From NCBI GenBank assembly GCA_047967505.1, contig CM106541.1: 64,000 nt of DNA. The stretch is one strand, 5' to 3'. The stretch comes from Dipteris shenzhenensis. Taxonomy: Eukaryota > Polypodiophyta > Polypodiopsida > Gleicheniales. Below are positions 42,501 through 53,336 of this stretch, one piece after another. Under the pieces are notes generated by a model that saw only the letters and a program-made list of their open reading frames with translations, had not been told where the DNA came from and did not search any database. The position numbers and the translations under genes were made by a program. Every line of letters starts with the position of its first letter. Position 1 is the first letter of the stretch.

Positions 42501-43856
42501 ACTCTACATGCAGTGCGCCAGGTGGGAGAGGGGACCTGCTTCTTCTATGGGGTCTTGGAAAGCTTTCCGTAGGCTTCCAAGGAAACCAAATCAAGGTTGA
42601 CAGGACATCTCAGAGGGAGTGCAGGGAGGATCTTGCAGATTGAGGCAGCCCTTCCAGAGGTTTGGATAGACACACATGATATGCCACTCACTTCCTCCAC
42701 TTGGGCAGGTACTTTCTCGAGAGGCGGGGTTCCGCTTCAGGTTTTGGCCTTCCGAGATGCACAGGAGGATGCTTTGGTTTTTAGTGTCCAGGATGGTGGT
42801 AGACTTCTCAGGTCCACAGAGGACATCTTGCTTGAGTCTGCTTTTCAGCCTATCAGGGTTGTAGGTCTTTTGATGCAGGGATCAGATTCAGAGTGGTTCC
42901 TAGACCCAGACCCCCGGCTACTCTCCACCGGGTCTTGGAGGCTCTAGCTCTATGGGGGAGTTCCCATCAAGTATTTACAGTGGGACCCCGGAGAGTGGGA
43001 GTGGATTGACGCAGGGCATCGAGAGAAGAGCATTCCCTTCTTTCGTTACACGGTCAGTAATGCCAAGAGATTTCAGCTCAGTAGTAGAGGTTGGAGACCC
43101 TCCAGAGTTCCTCATTGGGAGACTTTTGGTATTGCTGCGGATCAGCAGAGGTGCTTCTGGAGGAGGCTCTAGAAGTCCCATACGATTAGAAAGATCATTA
43201 TCTTCTTTTGGCTTTCTATCCATGGAGGGATTGCAGTGAACCTTTGGAGATCCAGGTTCGGAGCCGACCCTACATGCCCTCGGTGCCTTTTTGCTTCGGA
43301 GTCTATTCAGCATTGCTTATGGGATTGCAGACAGGCGAGGTTGATTTGGATGGGGGTAGCCAGGATTTTCAGTCACTTTGCCCATTCCCCACTTTTTATG
43401 ACATGGGGCTCGGTGGCTTGGCTTTCTCTTACAGGACCTCAGGTTTTCTACGAGGGAGTTGACTCCTCTCAGGCCATTTCGGTTCGACGTCATCGGATTG
43501 AGTCCTGTTCGTTGGATGTGGTACCACACCTTCCTTTTACAGCTATACATGCCTCTGTGGATACTTCTTGGGAGATTCTAGCGAGCATAGCAGCCTGGCA
43601 TATTTGGAGAGCCAGATGCACAGAGGCTATGGAGGGTACTCAGGTTCATCCCTCGCACACATCTAGTATCTGGACAGACATCGTACATACTTTGATGGCC
43701 GTATGGACGGGTATGCAGGGGGACTCCCGCGCAGCCTCAGCTAGGAGGGCTTCTTTCTTCAGGGAATGGAAGGATTCTCCTTTCTTCTCTGAAACTACTA
43801 TAGGGTTGAGATGGCACTTTCAGCCTCAGCCGTGGTTGTTTTCCACCTCACTCTGA
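39536..43856 (+). pseudogene. LINE-c ORF2, several stops
   Basis: Endonuclease 39536-40186, with a 12-bp in-frame deletion after SWNIQG and TAG at 40184 where relatives have TGG (FYVDD-W-ALD). The same frame continues to 41866 with the full reverse transcriptase (catalytic LADD at 41648-41659) and stops at IRYLGC-TAG. 41873-42286 and 42190-42600 continue around a small deletion near 42240, then RRLPRKPNQG marks the shared one-base deletion. The zf-RVT region (CPRCLFASESIQHCLWDC) and C-terminus are at 43236-43856. Confidence 0.88.
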
Positions 43857-43960
43857 GGGATTTTTTATTTATCCTCATGATTTCATGATGTATTCCGCTT
43901 TGAGCTTGCTCTCGCGGGTTTTTTTCTTACTTAATAGAAGTCTTTTTCTTGGAAAAAAAA

Positions 43961-44203
43961 TGCAGCCTAGGTGGAGGGGTGGCACATGGAGGAGCCATGC
44001 CACCTTACATTTTATAATATGACTACCATGGATTATGTACATCACACCTTATGGGTCCTCTTACGTGGAAGGGTGGCACATGGTCATGCCCTGCCACCTC
44101 AACCCTGGGCCCTATGCACACCATATTTTATTATACTATCGCCACAGATACAAACACACACACATATTAATGCCTTTTTCCTTAGACAATTTTATCCATA
44201 ACA
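43961..44203 (-). repeat. Gypsy 5' LTR remnant
   Basis: 243 bp matching 21935-22177 without length change. It ends ATAACA at the (ATGT)n microsatellite. Only the outer quarter of the LTR is left. Confidence 0.85.
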
Positions 44204-45619
44204 ATGTATGTATGTATGTATGTATATATATATGTATGTATGTTTGTATGTATCAGAAGGGAGTTTACTCGCGAAAGTAGAGACTCAATCTACGGCCAAA
44301 GAATCATACCATTTTGGGGAGTCTATGCCCAAAGCATCCCAACAAAGTCCATGAGTGGAAGTAGAGACTCATTCTATGCCACGGGCATCACACCCTCCCA
44401 AGGATTCTATGGAATCACCATCTACCCCACACTCAAAGGTAGAGATTTAATATATGCCCGAGGAATCAAAACCTCCACTAGATTCTATGCCTAAACCATC
44501 ACAACGGAGTCCACACTTGGAAGTAGAAAAATTCTATGCACGAAGGAAGAGTCCATATATGCCCAAAGCATCAAAGCCTCGAGATATAGAGTCTAATTCC
44601 AAAACATCACAATGGAGTCCATAGGAAGCATCAAAATCCACTTCATTGTGAAGCTTTATGATGGGGTTTAGCATGTATATGAGTTATTTTTTGAAGTAGA
44701 AAAACTTTGTTGGCAAGTGATGCATGTAAAAGTGCAAAGTCGCAAAACTTTTTATTTGTGATTTAGTTGCTCATAATGTTATTTTGGTTGATTGTATCAA
44801 ATGTGAATACATAAAAGGCATTCATCATGGATACATATTAAATGTGTGACTTGTTTTCCTTCTCTCACAATGTTATTTTGGTTGATTTTATTAAATATGT
44901 GAATATATAAGGGGCATTCTCTCATGGATACACAAGGGACATTTATCATGGATACACTTGATGAGAATTTGCGACTCAAAACAATAAGATTACTCAAATC
45001 ATACTATAGCGTCAAAGTTTATAACATTATAGACTCATAAGAGCCACACTGCATGAGGATTTCCTACTAAAAAATAAATTGTATTAGCAATTCTAATATG
45101 ATCAGCTCAGCCCTACTAGGCTTATTGTGGAGAATAAAAAATAAGATTAACGACTATTACAGTCCACACTAGAAGATCTCATCATTAGTATCTCTTATCT
45201 TGTCAACAACCCAATCTTCCATGGACTCCGTGTTCGTATCCTCAACATAATTACAATGAAGGAAGAAATTCAAGCAATCACAGATTGTTTCTTTATAATC
45301 TCTTTGGGAGGCCCTTATTGTTCTTTCAACATCTGCATCAAATAGACTCGTTATTAAATATTTCCACCCCAGGAAGCGAAAGCCATTTGGAATAAACAAA
45401 GTGCTATAGAGGAGAAAATTTATAATTCCTTACTTCTCTTTAGTAGTTTTAATTACATCGATGATGATGAGATGAACTCAGTCCTTGAATGGGTTGAATC
45501 TAGGATTTCAAGAGAAAATAGATTTGCCTTCCACTAAGAGGCTTATTGTAACTTTTGGTGTTTGTCAACACCTTTATAAATATTGTGAGAGTTTGCTACG
45601 TCCAGTTGTAACTTTACAT
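44204..45619. other. DUF639 intron sequence with degenerate repeats
   Basis: (ATGT)n to about 44250; then a degenerate tandem array of about 80-bp period (GTAGAGACTCA/T... near 44275, 44361, 44440, 44523); a roughly 94-bp direct repeat (AATGTTATTTTGGTTGAT at about 44776 and 44870). The 76-codon minus frame 45399-45169 has no recognised homology and I do not call it a gene. Confidence 0.6.
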
Positions 45620-45627
45620 ATACATAC

Positions 45628-45664
<37 letters not shown>

Positions 45665-45735
45665 CATATGTGTATATATATACATATATATATATATATA
45701 TACATACATACATACATACATACAGACTCTCTCTT
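45620..45735. repeat. (CATA)n/(TA)n microsatellite
   Basis: TACATACATACATA and TATATATA runs flanked by unrelated intron sequence. Confidence 0.9.
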
Positions 45736-46091
45736 TTTCTTTGAGGGGGTGAAATCTATTTGTTCTTATGTTACAAAAATAGTCCCCCAAGAAGGAGACA
45801 TGCAGCTACGACATCAGATGATCTTGTTATATGACAAGAAAGCAGGATAATCAAGATCCTGCGCATACAACATCGAAGAAGGATTGCCACAGAGATGCTG
45901 GGAAGAAGCGATACTTGGCTAGGGACGGACCACCAAAGACTCTATGGTTTCAAGCCTTCCAAAGAGTGCATAGTGTCCAATAACAAGCTCAATGAAAGAA
46001 ACAATCATACCCTGCCTGATAGGATCAATCCCCAATCGACAAAAAAGCTCGCCAAAGTCCGGACACATGCACACACACATATATGTAAGTG

Positions 46092-46231
46092 TTTTCTTTT
46101 TTTTCCTCCAAAAAAGAGACTTCTATTGAGTATGAAAGAACCTTTGAATGGAAATATACATCATGCGAAGCATGAGAGAATAAATCCAAATAAAATCAAG
46201 CTCTTATAATAGAGCGAGAAAATAACCAAGC
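46092..46231 (-). mobile_element. LINE 3' UTR fragment
   Basis: TTTTCTTTTTTTTCC then GAGACTTCTATTGAGTATGAAAG and CATCATGCGAAGCATGAGAG match the LINE 3' UTR. It is cut at 46231 by the Copia-3 LTR. Confidence 0.7.
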
Positions 46232-47156
46232 TGATGGAATTAGATAGGAGGCATGCTATGCTAGGCTAGATAGCAAACATAATGAAATGGAAATGGAAAG
46301 CAAATGAAATGCTTAGAAATAAATGAACAACCAAAGGAAAGTACTTACATAACCAAAAAGGCTTTAGGCTTGATTGATTTGAGAAGCTAAAGTACAATGC
46401 CTTTATAGGATAGACACACACACTCTAAGCACCAAATGTATATGGGATAACTCACAATATGGCATGTGGCACTCCTAGATATAAAATAGTCTAGAACTCA
46501 CTCTAGGACTCAACAAAACACACTTAGAAGTCACTCAAATTGACTCCATTTCCTAACAAACCCCCATGGAGGAAGGGTGAGGGACTACTGGATTGGAGCC
46601 AAGAACAGAACATGACAATGACAAGACTACTAATCTGTGCACCCTATGTAACTCAGAGGCTAAAGTTTGATCTTGTTCAGAGGTTGATCCAAGCACTCCC
46701 ATGGCTTGAGACTCAACATGCTCAGAGGCTCATGTCTTAGCATGGCTACATGACTAGCTCATAGGTCTAGGGAATACACCAACATCCTGGAGACCCTATC
46801 AAAGCCAATACATAGCTCCCACAGTACATCCCCCTCCTTGCTCTAGGGACTAATTAGGGACATGGAGCCACACACCATAGATATAAAAAGCAATACATCA
46901 TTTCAGGATACAGAGAACCTTTATTAACCCAACACACATCATGATTTCATTCATTTTTTGGAAATAACCCAAGGCAAAGTACCCAAATACATCAGGCTCA
47001 GAATATATACGCATCATCCTCGTCTACCTCTAGAAGGAGAGAGAGATTGCAGATTTCAGTGGGAAGTGCTTGTTCTGGAGTGTCATCCTCTTCGTCCTCA
47101 TTGGTGGCATCATGCACCAAGTGGGCATGCTCCTTTGATTGTTGCTTTGCTAGAGT

Positions 47157-47565
47157 CTTTTTCCAAAAATATTACTTCATTAAGTATGAATGAAAGCCAC
47201 AAGAGCAAGCTCAAATGCGGGAGTACATCATGTCAAGCATGAGAGAAAAAACAGCTCAAAAGGAGCTAACAGAAATCCAAGGTGGAGGCTGAAAATGCCA
47301 CCTCAACCCTGAAGAAGACTCAGAGAAGAATGGAAATCCTCCCCAAACTTGAGAAAAAAATCTCTCTTGGCTGTAGCTGCTCTGGAGGATCCCTGCATGC
47401 TCGCCCACATGGCCATCAGTGTGTGTATAGTATCAGTCCATATACTGGCCATAGACTGGGAAGGGTGAACTTGTGATTCCTCCATCGCCTCCGTATATCT
47501 GGCCCTCTAAATATGCCAAGCTGTAAATGCTAGCCAGAATCTTCCAAGTTGTGTCTACCACCCAC
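47157..47565 (-). mobile_element. 5'-truncated LINE inside Copia-3
   Basis: Starts with a short T tract and the LINE 3' UTR (TACTTCATTAAGTATGAATG), then the ORF2 C-terminus (47485-47303, VHPSQSMASIWTDTIHTLMA, ASMQGSSRAA). Closest to the copy at 7067-7842. Confidence 0.8.
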
Positions 47566-47571
47566 TTTCTT

Positions 47572-47892
47572 TTAAAAAACATCATACCTCTGTGCACTAG
47601 TATTATCAAGCATAGGAAAAGAAACATTTGTGTCTATATCAACACGATCATCTACTGAATACTTGTTAAAATCCCTGTCAATCAACTCATCCAAATAGTG
47701 GTTCCAGGCATCATCCCCTTCATAGACACAAAGGCAGCACAAATATGCAAATAAGCATGCCTCAAAGACACTAGCAATCTGCACATCCAACTCACAATCC
47801 TCAAGCAACAAACATCGATCAACATCATGCACCTCATGAACTCCAGCTTGCACATTTATCAGCATATCCTCATCACATAAATGCATATCCAA
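47572..47892 (-). other. Unidentified open frame inside Copia-3
   Basis: 107 codons, strongly acidic and Cys-rich (CLFAYLCCLCVYEGDDAW, DRDFNKYSVDDRVDI). No family recognised. It lies between the gag remnant and the LINE insertion and could be captured host sequence or decayed element DNA. Confidence 0.3.
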
Positions 47893-48832
47893 ATGCCTAC
47901 CTGGTATAATTCATGGCTTGTAAGTATAGAAGAATCCCTCAACACCGCATCATGGTTATCCGACTCATAGGGCATCCCTACTTGCACAGGCACCCACAAG
48001 GATCCTCCAGCCTCTCATCTACAGTGGATCCCTGACTCATCCCCAATGGCACACCCGTTGTAGCGTAGTCCTCATCCTCAATGACATCCCATACATTTTA
48101 TTTCATGAGGAGCAGCTGCACTTTAGTTTGCCAAGTAGAAAATCCTTCGCCCGTGAACTTATCGACAATGAGGGCAGCTCCAAATAGAAGGAAGCGTCAA
48201 GAGGAGGTAGCGGGCAGCACGAGCTGTAGAAGAGGCAATGGGTAGCGGGCAGAAGAGAGCCACCATGTAGCGGGTAGGAAGCAGCAGTAGTAAGAGGTGG
48301 AACGAGCAGCAGCAACAGGCAGAATGAGCAGCACCAAGAGGCAGGAATTCCAAGGTAGCAGCTCCGCGAATCAACAGTAGCAGGTCCATGAATCAGCAGC
48401 ACATGGAGAGGCTAAGGAAGGAGAGGGAAGGGCTGCGCTTTGGGAGAAGATAGCTTCCATTTCCAGGCTACCTCACTCCTAAGGTTTGCCCAAGGAAGGG
48501 AAAGCTAGAAGGGGACATGGCTCTGATACCACATGAAGGAACTGGAAGAAGGAGGAAAGGAGACAAGGGAACTAGAAGGAAGGAAGCATAACTTGAACTG
48601 GAAATAAAATGAAATGGATGGAAAGGCAAGAATCAAAAGGAAAATCACTTACATGACCAAAAGCTCCACTGAGTTGATTGATGTGACAAGTGAAGGTACA
48701 ACACTCATATAGAGTGGACACACACACTCAAGTACCATATGTATATGGGATAACTCCCAATATGCCACATGGCACTGTCTCACACAAAGACTCATAAAAC
48801 TAGTTTCTAGTAACACTAGAACACACTCTTAA

Positions 48833-48890
48833 CTTAATCACTCTACCCCCCACATGGGCCTTATCTTAATCACTCTACCCCCCACATGGG
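48833..48890 (-). repeat. 32-bp tandem duplication in the Copia-3 5' LTR
   Basis: CTTAATCACTCTACCCCCCA at 48833 repeats at 48865 after ...CATGGGCCTTAT. This unit is not in the 3' LTR copy. Confidence 0.85.
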
Positions 48891-49083
48891 AACTTGACCC
48901 TACACAATCACATTCCTCCGTTACCCGATCGACATGAAACGGGTCTCATTTGAAAGCCTGCTTGACACCCCACCTCCCTCTAGACTCCATAGCGGAGGTG
49001 GACTTACAAGACAACCCAACACAACCTCCTACACAGTGTCACTAAAACCCACTAACCACCCCTAGTAGAAACAAAATAAAATT

Positions 49084-49345
49084 TCACATAACAATAGCAT
49101 TGGAGATACTATAGGACAGGAGTGTCGGATAGTAGGTGGGAGATTGTGGAGTGGAGGATCTAGAAATGAGAGGAAGCGGCAGGCAACATTGACGGGGGGA
49201 TAGAAGATGACCTACCACGATTGGAGGAGGAGCTGCATGCCACTGATGCAAAGAAATGGGTGAGATGTGGGCCACAAGTGCAGTTGTGTGTTCCCCTATG
49301 TTTACGTACAATGTTGTATTTATGAAAAGTAGATAAAGTGATCAA
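49084..49345 (-). pseudogene. Decayed fragment of the ORF found at 18-2309
   Basis: The minus strand reads VRKHRGTHNCTCGPHLTHF in one frame and then HQWHAAPPPIVVGHL in another, matching TVRKRRGTYTCTCGPHLTF and HQWKANPPPIVTGCL of the first ORF. A single frame change separates them. It shows that this protein belongs to a dispersed family. Confidence 0.75.
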
Positions 49346-49610
49346 GCTGGCCTACCAGTCAGATCTATACGAGGGGACTGACCTTAGTCATTCAGCAATT
49401 CAATATCCAAAACCTTCCCTCTTGATGTTCGAGGACAGTATCAAGATATGACTTTGGTCCCTAGAATCCAGCCTCCTCTAGTTTGTGACAAGCCTTCTCG
49501 TTTTGGTACTTCAAAGTTTACATACAAGACATTTGAGACTAATTCAACAATGCTATAAAGAAAGATGTAGTTTTTTACATACAAATTAAAGGAGAGACTA
49601 AAGTACACAC

Positions 49611-50052
49611 TTGTCTAGTTCTATCAAGTACTTGTCATATACAGTAAATGGTAAGCGTCCTCCACTTGGTCGAGCCAATGCATCAAACTGGTTTTGTACA
49701 TTTATTACATCAGCAACACCAGATATAGCAGGACTTAAACATGTAAAAGCTGGCTTTGCAACTGTGCTTTCAAAATCAACCTGCCATAAATCAGTTTGTA
49801 TATACTGTCAGGGGATCATTATGAGATAGGCTTTATTCTTTCCTTTTTTTGGCAAGATAGCTGAAAATTTGATAATCTCATCTGAGGAAAAAGAATTTTG
49901 AGAGACAGTAATATGAAAGGTTAAATTCACAATATTAAACAAAAGAATGGGAAATATATTTTCCATACCAATAGAGGCATCAATGCAGAGTAAAAAAGAG
50001 TAGACTCCTCTTCTTCAAAACCCTTTCCTGTGTTCTCTTTCACTTGAGCTTT
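49611..50052 (-). CDS. DUF639 family gene, two upstream exons
   Basis: Exon 50052-49969 (28 codons, KAQVKENTGKGFEEEES...) and exon 49780-49611 (170 bp, ...NQFDALARPSGGRLPFTVYD then KYLIELD). Intron between them is 188 bp with GTATGG donor and GGCAG acceptor, phase 0. The second exon ends in phase 2 (GAC-AA), exactly what the exon at 20871 needs (T-GCT-ATT), giving LIELDNAIEDIKNQ, a smooth family-like reading. The start codon and N-terminal exons are not seen; they may lie to the right of 50052 among or beyond the elements up to 64000. Confidence 0.8.
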
Positions 50053-50256
50053 CTATTAAAAACCCACATGTCCAAACTATGTTAGCAAACAATTCCACAT
50101 TAAATCAATAATCGGATAGCTGAATAATCTTTACTACACAAAGAAGCAAAATTTTCCATTAAAATTAAAAATTGAGCTGTAGAATATAAGGATTGCTGTC
50201 TTTCCTCCTCTCCCTTCAAAATAACAGTGTTTACCTGCATAATGTTTTTAAAGTAG
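50053..50256 (-). other. DUF639 intron sequence, nothing recognised
   Basis: AT-rich, no exon that I can support. The next upstream exon is not in this stretch. Confidence 0.4.
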
Positions 50257-50925
50257 TTTTTTTTGGGGGGGTGAAACAGACTCTATTAAGCATGAAAGAA
50301 ACAGCCAAGAAAAGAAAATCAAGGCAGAAATACAGCATGAATATCTGGTGGTAAAATATCACTGAAATGGAAAACTAGATAAAAACCAAGACTATGACTG
50401 GAAATGCCACATGATGGTGTTAGAAGGGAATTTCATCCTAGACCAAATAGCCATGAGAGTGTGTATAGTATCTGCCCAAATGCAAGTCAGGTATGAACAA
50501 TGTAGACTTGGGTGCCATCAATAGCCTCTGAACATCTAGAGCTCCAAACCCTCTAGGAAATGATGCTTGCTATAATCTCCCAACAAGTATCCACTAAAGC
50601 ATGTGCAGGCCTGTTTTGAGATGAAGGGACAGCCTGAAGCACATCCCGGCCACGTCAAGATGGCCCAAGAGGATTCCTAAATATCATAAAAGATATGAGG
50701 CGCAATAAGGGAGACCCAGGCCATAGAAACCCAAATAAGGAAGAAAGGGGATGGGGAAGTTTTGCATAGCACATTTGCGATCCCAGTCCAAATGATCCTA
50801 GATTTGCGATCCCAGTCCAAATGATCCTAACCTGTCTACTCCCAAAGGCATTTCTTAACAAAATCAGGAGTTGAAGAGCACCGAGCATGAGCAATCAGCT
50901 CCAAAAATACTCCTCCACTAGTTCA
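50257..50925 (-). mobile_element. Old 5'-truncated LINE
   Basis: TTTTTTTTGGGGGGG then ACTCTATTAAGCATGAAAG (3' UTR), followed by decayed ORF2 sequence recognisable from CTATAATCTCCCAACAAGTATCCACTAAAGC-type similarity to LINE-b. A 25-bp segment (GATTTGCGATCCCAGTCCAA) is tandemly repeated near 50779-50828. Confidence 0.68.
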
Positions 50926-50931
50926 CTGCAA

Positions 50932-51677
50932 TGTAGAGATATCTATAATGATATGGTGTTGTAGGTCATAAGTCAACTATATGGTTGACTAGTACATGGG
51001 TACTATATATACCAAGTACTTGTAAGAAAATAATACAACGTCTGTGCTCAACAGATAACCTCCCAACCGTGCGCTCCTATGAAAGAAGCTTCGATGGCGT
51101 GCCGAAAACAGTAGAAGACGGAGGCTGGATGCTAAGGAATCAGGGTTGCTGTAGCCAGTGATGAAATGGGCTTCACGGGCTTGCTCTTATATAGCCACCA
51201 GTCATAGTCGGTTAGGCTTAATTGGGTGGCCGACCCAGTCCGCCCAAAACCGTCGACTGGGGGTCGGTCCCGAAATAGGCCACCGACCATACGCTAGAAC
51301 CGGTGTGCAAAACAGAGCAACGGACCTATGGTTGCCGTTCGGCCCACAGCCATCCGGGATCATCTCAGGCTCCAAACGGGCCCCGCAACCCGAGAGTGGG
51401 CTGCCCCGAGAAATGCTCCGTCTATCCTCAGTGCGGTCAGTCAAGGGATGCCTTCCCACACTTGTATGTAGCCTAGTTGGCGGTGTGCCAACTCTATCTG
51501 AAGCCGTCCAGCCATCAGGCCACACATGGCCCCCATTTGGTGTCCAAACCAGGACCTACCGGATAACCGAGCTACTCAAATGCCTTCTCTTCATATGGGG
51601 GGCTTACAAGTAGAGTTAGCTGGCTCCCGCGTAGTTACACGCGTAGTTACACGAGAGTGGAGCATTGATATCTAACA
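50932..51677 (-). repeat. Copia-2 3' LTR, with Copia-1-like segment in reverse
   Basis: Bounded by TGTAGAGATATC (50932) and GATATCTAACA (51677), with a polypurine tract TTGAGGGAGGG just beyond on the minus strand, so it reads as a 746-bp 3' LTR. Its first 100 bases, read on the plus strand, match the start of the minus-strand Copia-1 LTR (GATATGGTGTTGTAGG, GGTACTATATATACCAAGTACTTG). Confidence 0.65.
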
Positions 51678-53336
51678 CCCTCCCTCAATGTCCACCCGCA
51701 AGTGAACTTACTTTTTCGGCCCAATGCCAAGTCGATGAAGATGCCTCTCCAGCAAGTCTCTTCCAAGAGCCTTCGTGAAGATGTCCGCGGCATTCTCTGT
51801 AGTCGGACAGTACACCAAGTCGACCTATCCATCCATGATGAGCTCGCGTACAAAGTGATATTGAATCTCAATGTGTTTTGTGCGAGCGTGGAACACCGGG
51901 TTCTTTGTAATCGCCATGCAACTCTGATTATCCCATGATAACTGCGTAGGCTTGTTCTGCACTGCACCAATGTCTCCCAAAATCCTCCTCAACCACATTG
52001 CCTCGCAAGAAGCAAAGCATGCAGATTTGTACTCGGCCTCGCGGTAGAAGAAAGAGCAACTGTGGGTTGCTTCTTGCTGACCCATGACACAACTCCAGAT
52101 CCAAGTGAGAAACAGTACCCTGTCACTGATCTCCTGCTGTCCACGTCTCCTGCCTAATCCGAGTCACATAATCCGGTCAAGATGTTGCCCTTGGTATAGG
52201 TGATGCCATAATCAAGTGTGCCTTTGATGTATTTCAGCACCCACATCCCTGCCCTCCAATGGTTCTCCCGGGGCTTATTGGAAAACCTGCTTAGTACACC
52301 AGTCGCAAAACTGATGTCCGACCGTGTGTTGCACAGGTAGATCAAGCTGCCCACAAGCCTTCTGTACTTCGCTTCGTCCACCAGTGGTGATGAATCCTCG
52401 TTTGAGAGCTTCGCGTCAACCTCCATAGGGGTACCAACTGTCTTGCACTCAGCCATGCCAAATGCCTTCAGTATCTCTCCAGCATACTTCAGCTGTGAAA
52501 TGAAGATCTATTTCGGCTCCTGCCAAACTTCAATCCCCAAACAAAAATGCATCAGTCCGAGGTCTGTCATTTCAAACTCTCTTCCTAGCAAATGCTTCGT
52601 CTCCGAGATCTTCTCTTCATGGTTCCCTGTTATGACAAGGTCGTCCACATAAAGGACCACGATCATACACCTGCCTCCTTCTCTGAAGATATACAAATTT
52701 GCATCAGATGGGCTCCTCCTGAACCCGTTTTGCAGAAAGTAGGCATCAATTCGCTAGTACTACGCTCGTGGGGCCTGTTTCAGCCCGTAAAGTGCCTTCT
52801 TCAGTTTGCAGACTTTACCTTCTGAACCGGGAATCTCAAAACCTGATGGTTGTTCCACGTATACCTCCTCCTTGAGATCTCCATTCAGAAAGGTGGATTT
52901 CACATCCATCTGAAACACGGGCCAACTTCCCTGGGCAGCTAAAGCCAAAACACTGCGAATTGTGGTTAGTCGAGCTGTGGGAGCAAAAGTATATTGATAA
53001 TCAAAACCATGTACCTGTGCAAATCCTTTTGCCATGAGCCGAGCCTTGTACTTATCCAACGTGCCGTCGGACTTGTACTTAGTCTTGTACACCCACTTGG
53101 ATCCAATTACCTTGCGTTTTGGTGGTCGATCCACAAGGTCCCAAGTGTTGTTCTTCATTATGGAGCCATACTCCGACTGCATAGCCTCCATCCACCTATC
53201 ATCACCCTGTGCTTCTTCAAGACACTTGGAGGAGGATCTTTCTTTTACCCTACACCTTGGGCTTTGATCTGATCGAGGAGGACAGGCAGGTCACATCACT
53301 GTTCATTAGATTTCCTAGTCTTCCTCAGGTCTGCTG
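51678..53336 (-). pseudogene. Copia-2 pol fragment: reverse transcriptase and RNase H
   Basis: 53191-52760: [70 protein letters not shown]. 52696-52508: catalytic VVLYVDDLVITG. 52456-52154: LSNEDSSPLVDEAKYRRLVGSLIYL and LCDSD. 52085-51825: RNase H end with [16 protein letters not shown] and HARTKHIEIQYHFVRE. At least four stops or frame changes. Upstream domains are missing; the fragment ends where TGTGACGCC begins at 53337. A family distinct from Copia-1. Confidence 0.9.

Larger units (their letters stand above)
38886..43960 (+). mobile_element. LINE-c, 5'-truncated, plus strand
   Basis: Begins in ORF1 (GGGGGGTGGTACAGGTCC, matching LINE-b near 33790) and ends in an 8-base poly(A) at 43953-43960, next to Gypsy LTR sequence TGCAGCCTAGG. 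The 3' LTR of the Gypsy reads ACTAAATGCAGCC at that place, so the 3' junction is in the 5' LTR. No target duplication is found at 38886; the inner LTR part has been lost. Confidence 0.88.
21249..44203 (-). mobile_element. Ty3/Gypsy element carrying three LINE insertions
   Basis: Minus-strand element. 3' LTR 21249-22177, polypurine tract 22178-22192, integrase, RNase H and reverse transcriptase down to 25120, then gag and protease (35443-37050), remnant of the 5' LTR at 43961-44203. Ends TGTTAT...ATAACA and flanks ATGTA (21244-21248) and ATGTA (44204-44208), a 5-bp target duplication inside the microsatellite. LINE-a and LINE-b split it between protease and reverse transcriptase; LINE-c sits in the 5' LTR. 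About 7.5 kb is left when these are removed. The inner part of the 5' LTR, the primer site and leader are not visible; 37140-38885 holds other retroelement sequence instead. Confidence 0.85.
46232..48990 (-). mobile_element. Copia-3 deletion derivative, minus strand
   Basis: 3' LTR 46232-46828 (TGATGG...TACTGTACA on + strand, 597 bp), polypurine tract GCAAGGAGGGGGA ending at 46829, short internal region interrupted by a LINE (47157-47565), a gag remnant near 48130-48060 (minus-strand reading KFTGEGFSTWQTKVQ with a stop in LLMK-stop-NVWDVIED), a perfect primer site TGGTATCAGAGCC (48531-48519) and a 5' LTR from 48534 to about 48990. The two LTRs agree in their inner half (TATGTATATGGGATAACTC) but diverge outward, so the far boundary is uncertain. 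Pol is absent. Confidence 0.75.
20872..49610 (-). other. 28,739-bp intron of the DUF639 gene
   Basis: Donor GTGTGTAC at 49610, acceptor CTGTTTTAG ending at 20872. The flanking exons fit in phase and in protein sequence with no missing residues evident, so nothing suggests an extra exon inside. It contains at least four LINE insertions or fragments, a full Gypsy, a Copia-3 derivative and microsatellites. The other visible introns are 88, 114, 117, 188 and 880 bp. Confidence 0.75.

Noticed and set aside
45169-45399. 76-codon minus-strand frame as an extra DUF639 exon or a gene
   Set aside because: No homology to DUF639, and the flanking exons already join in phase.
48103-48402. Leu/Pro/Cys-rich minus-strand frame
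   Set aside because: Lies in the Copia-3 leader between primer site and gag; made of GCTGCTG-type simple words.
50100-50230. Possible additional upstream DUF639 exon
   Set aside because: A short open stretch exists, but I could not find matching splice sites and phase or family-like residues.
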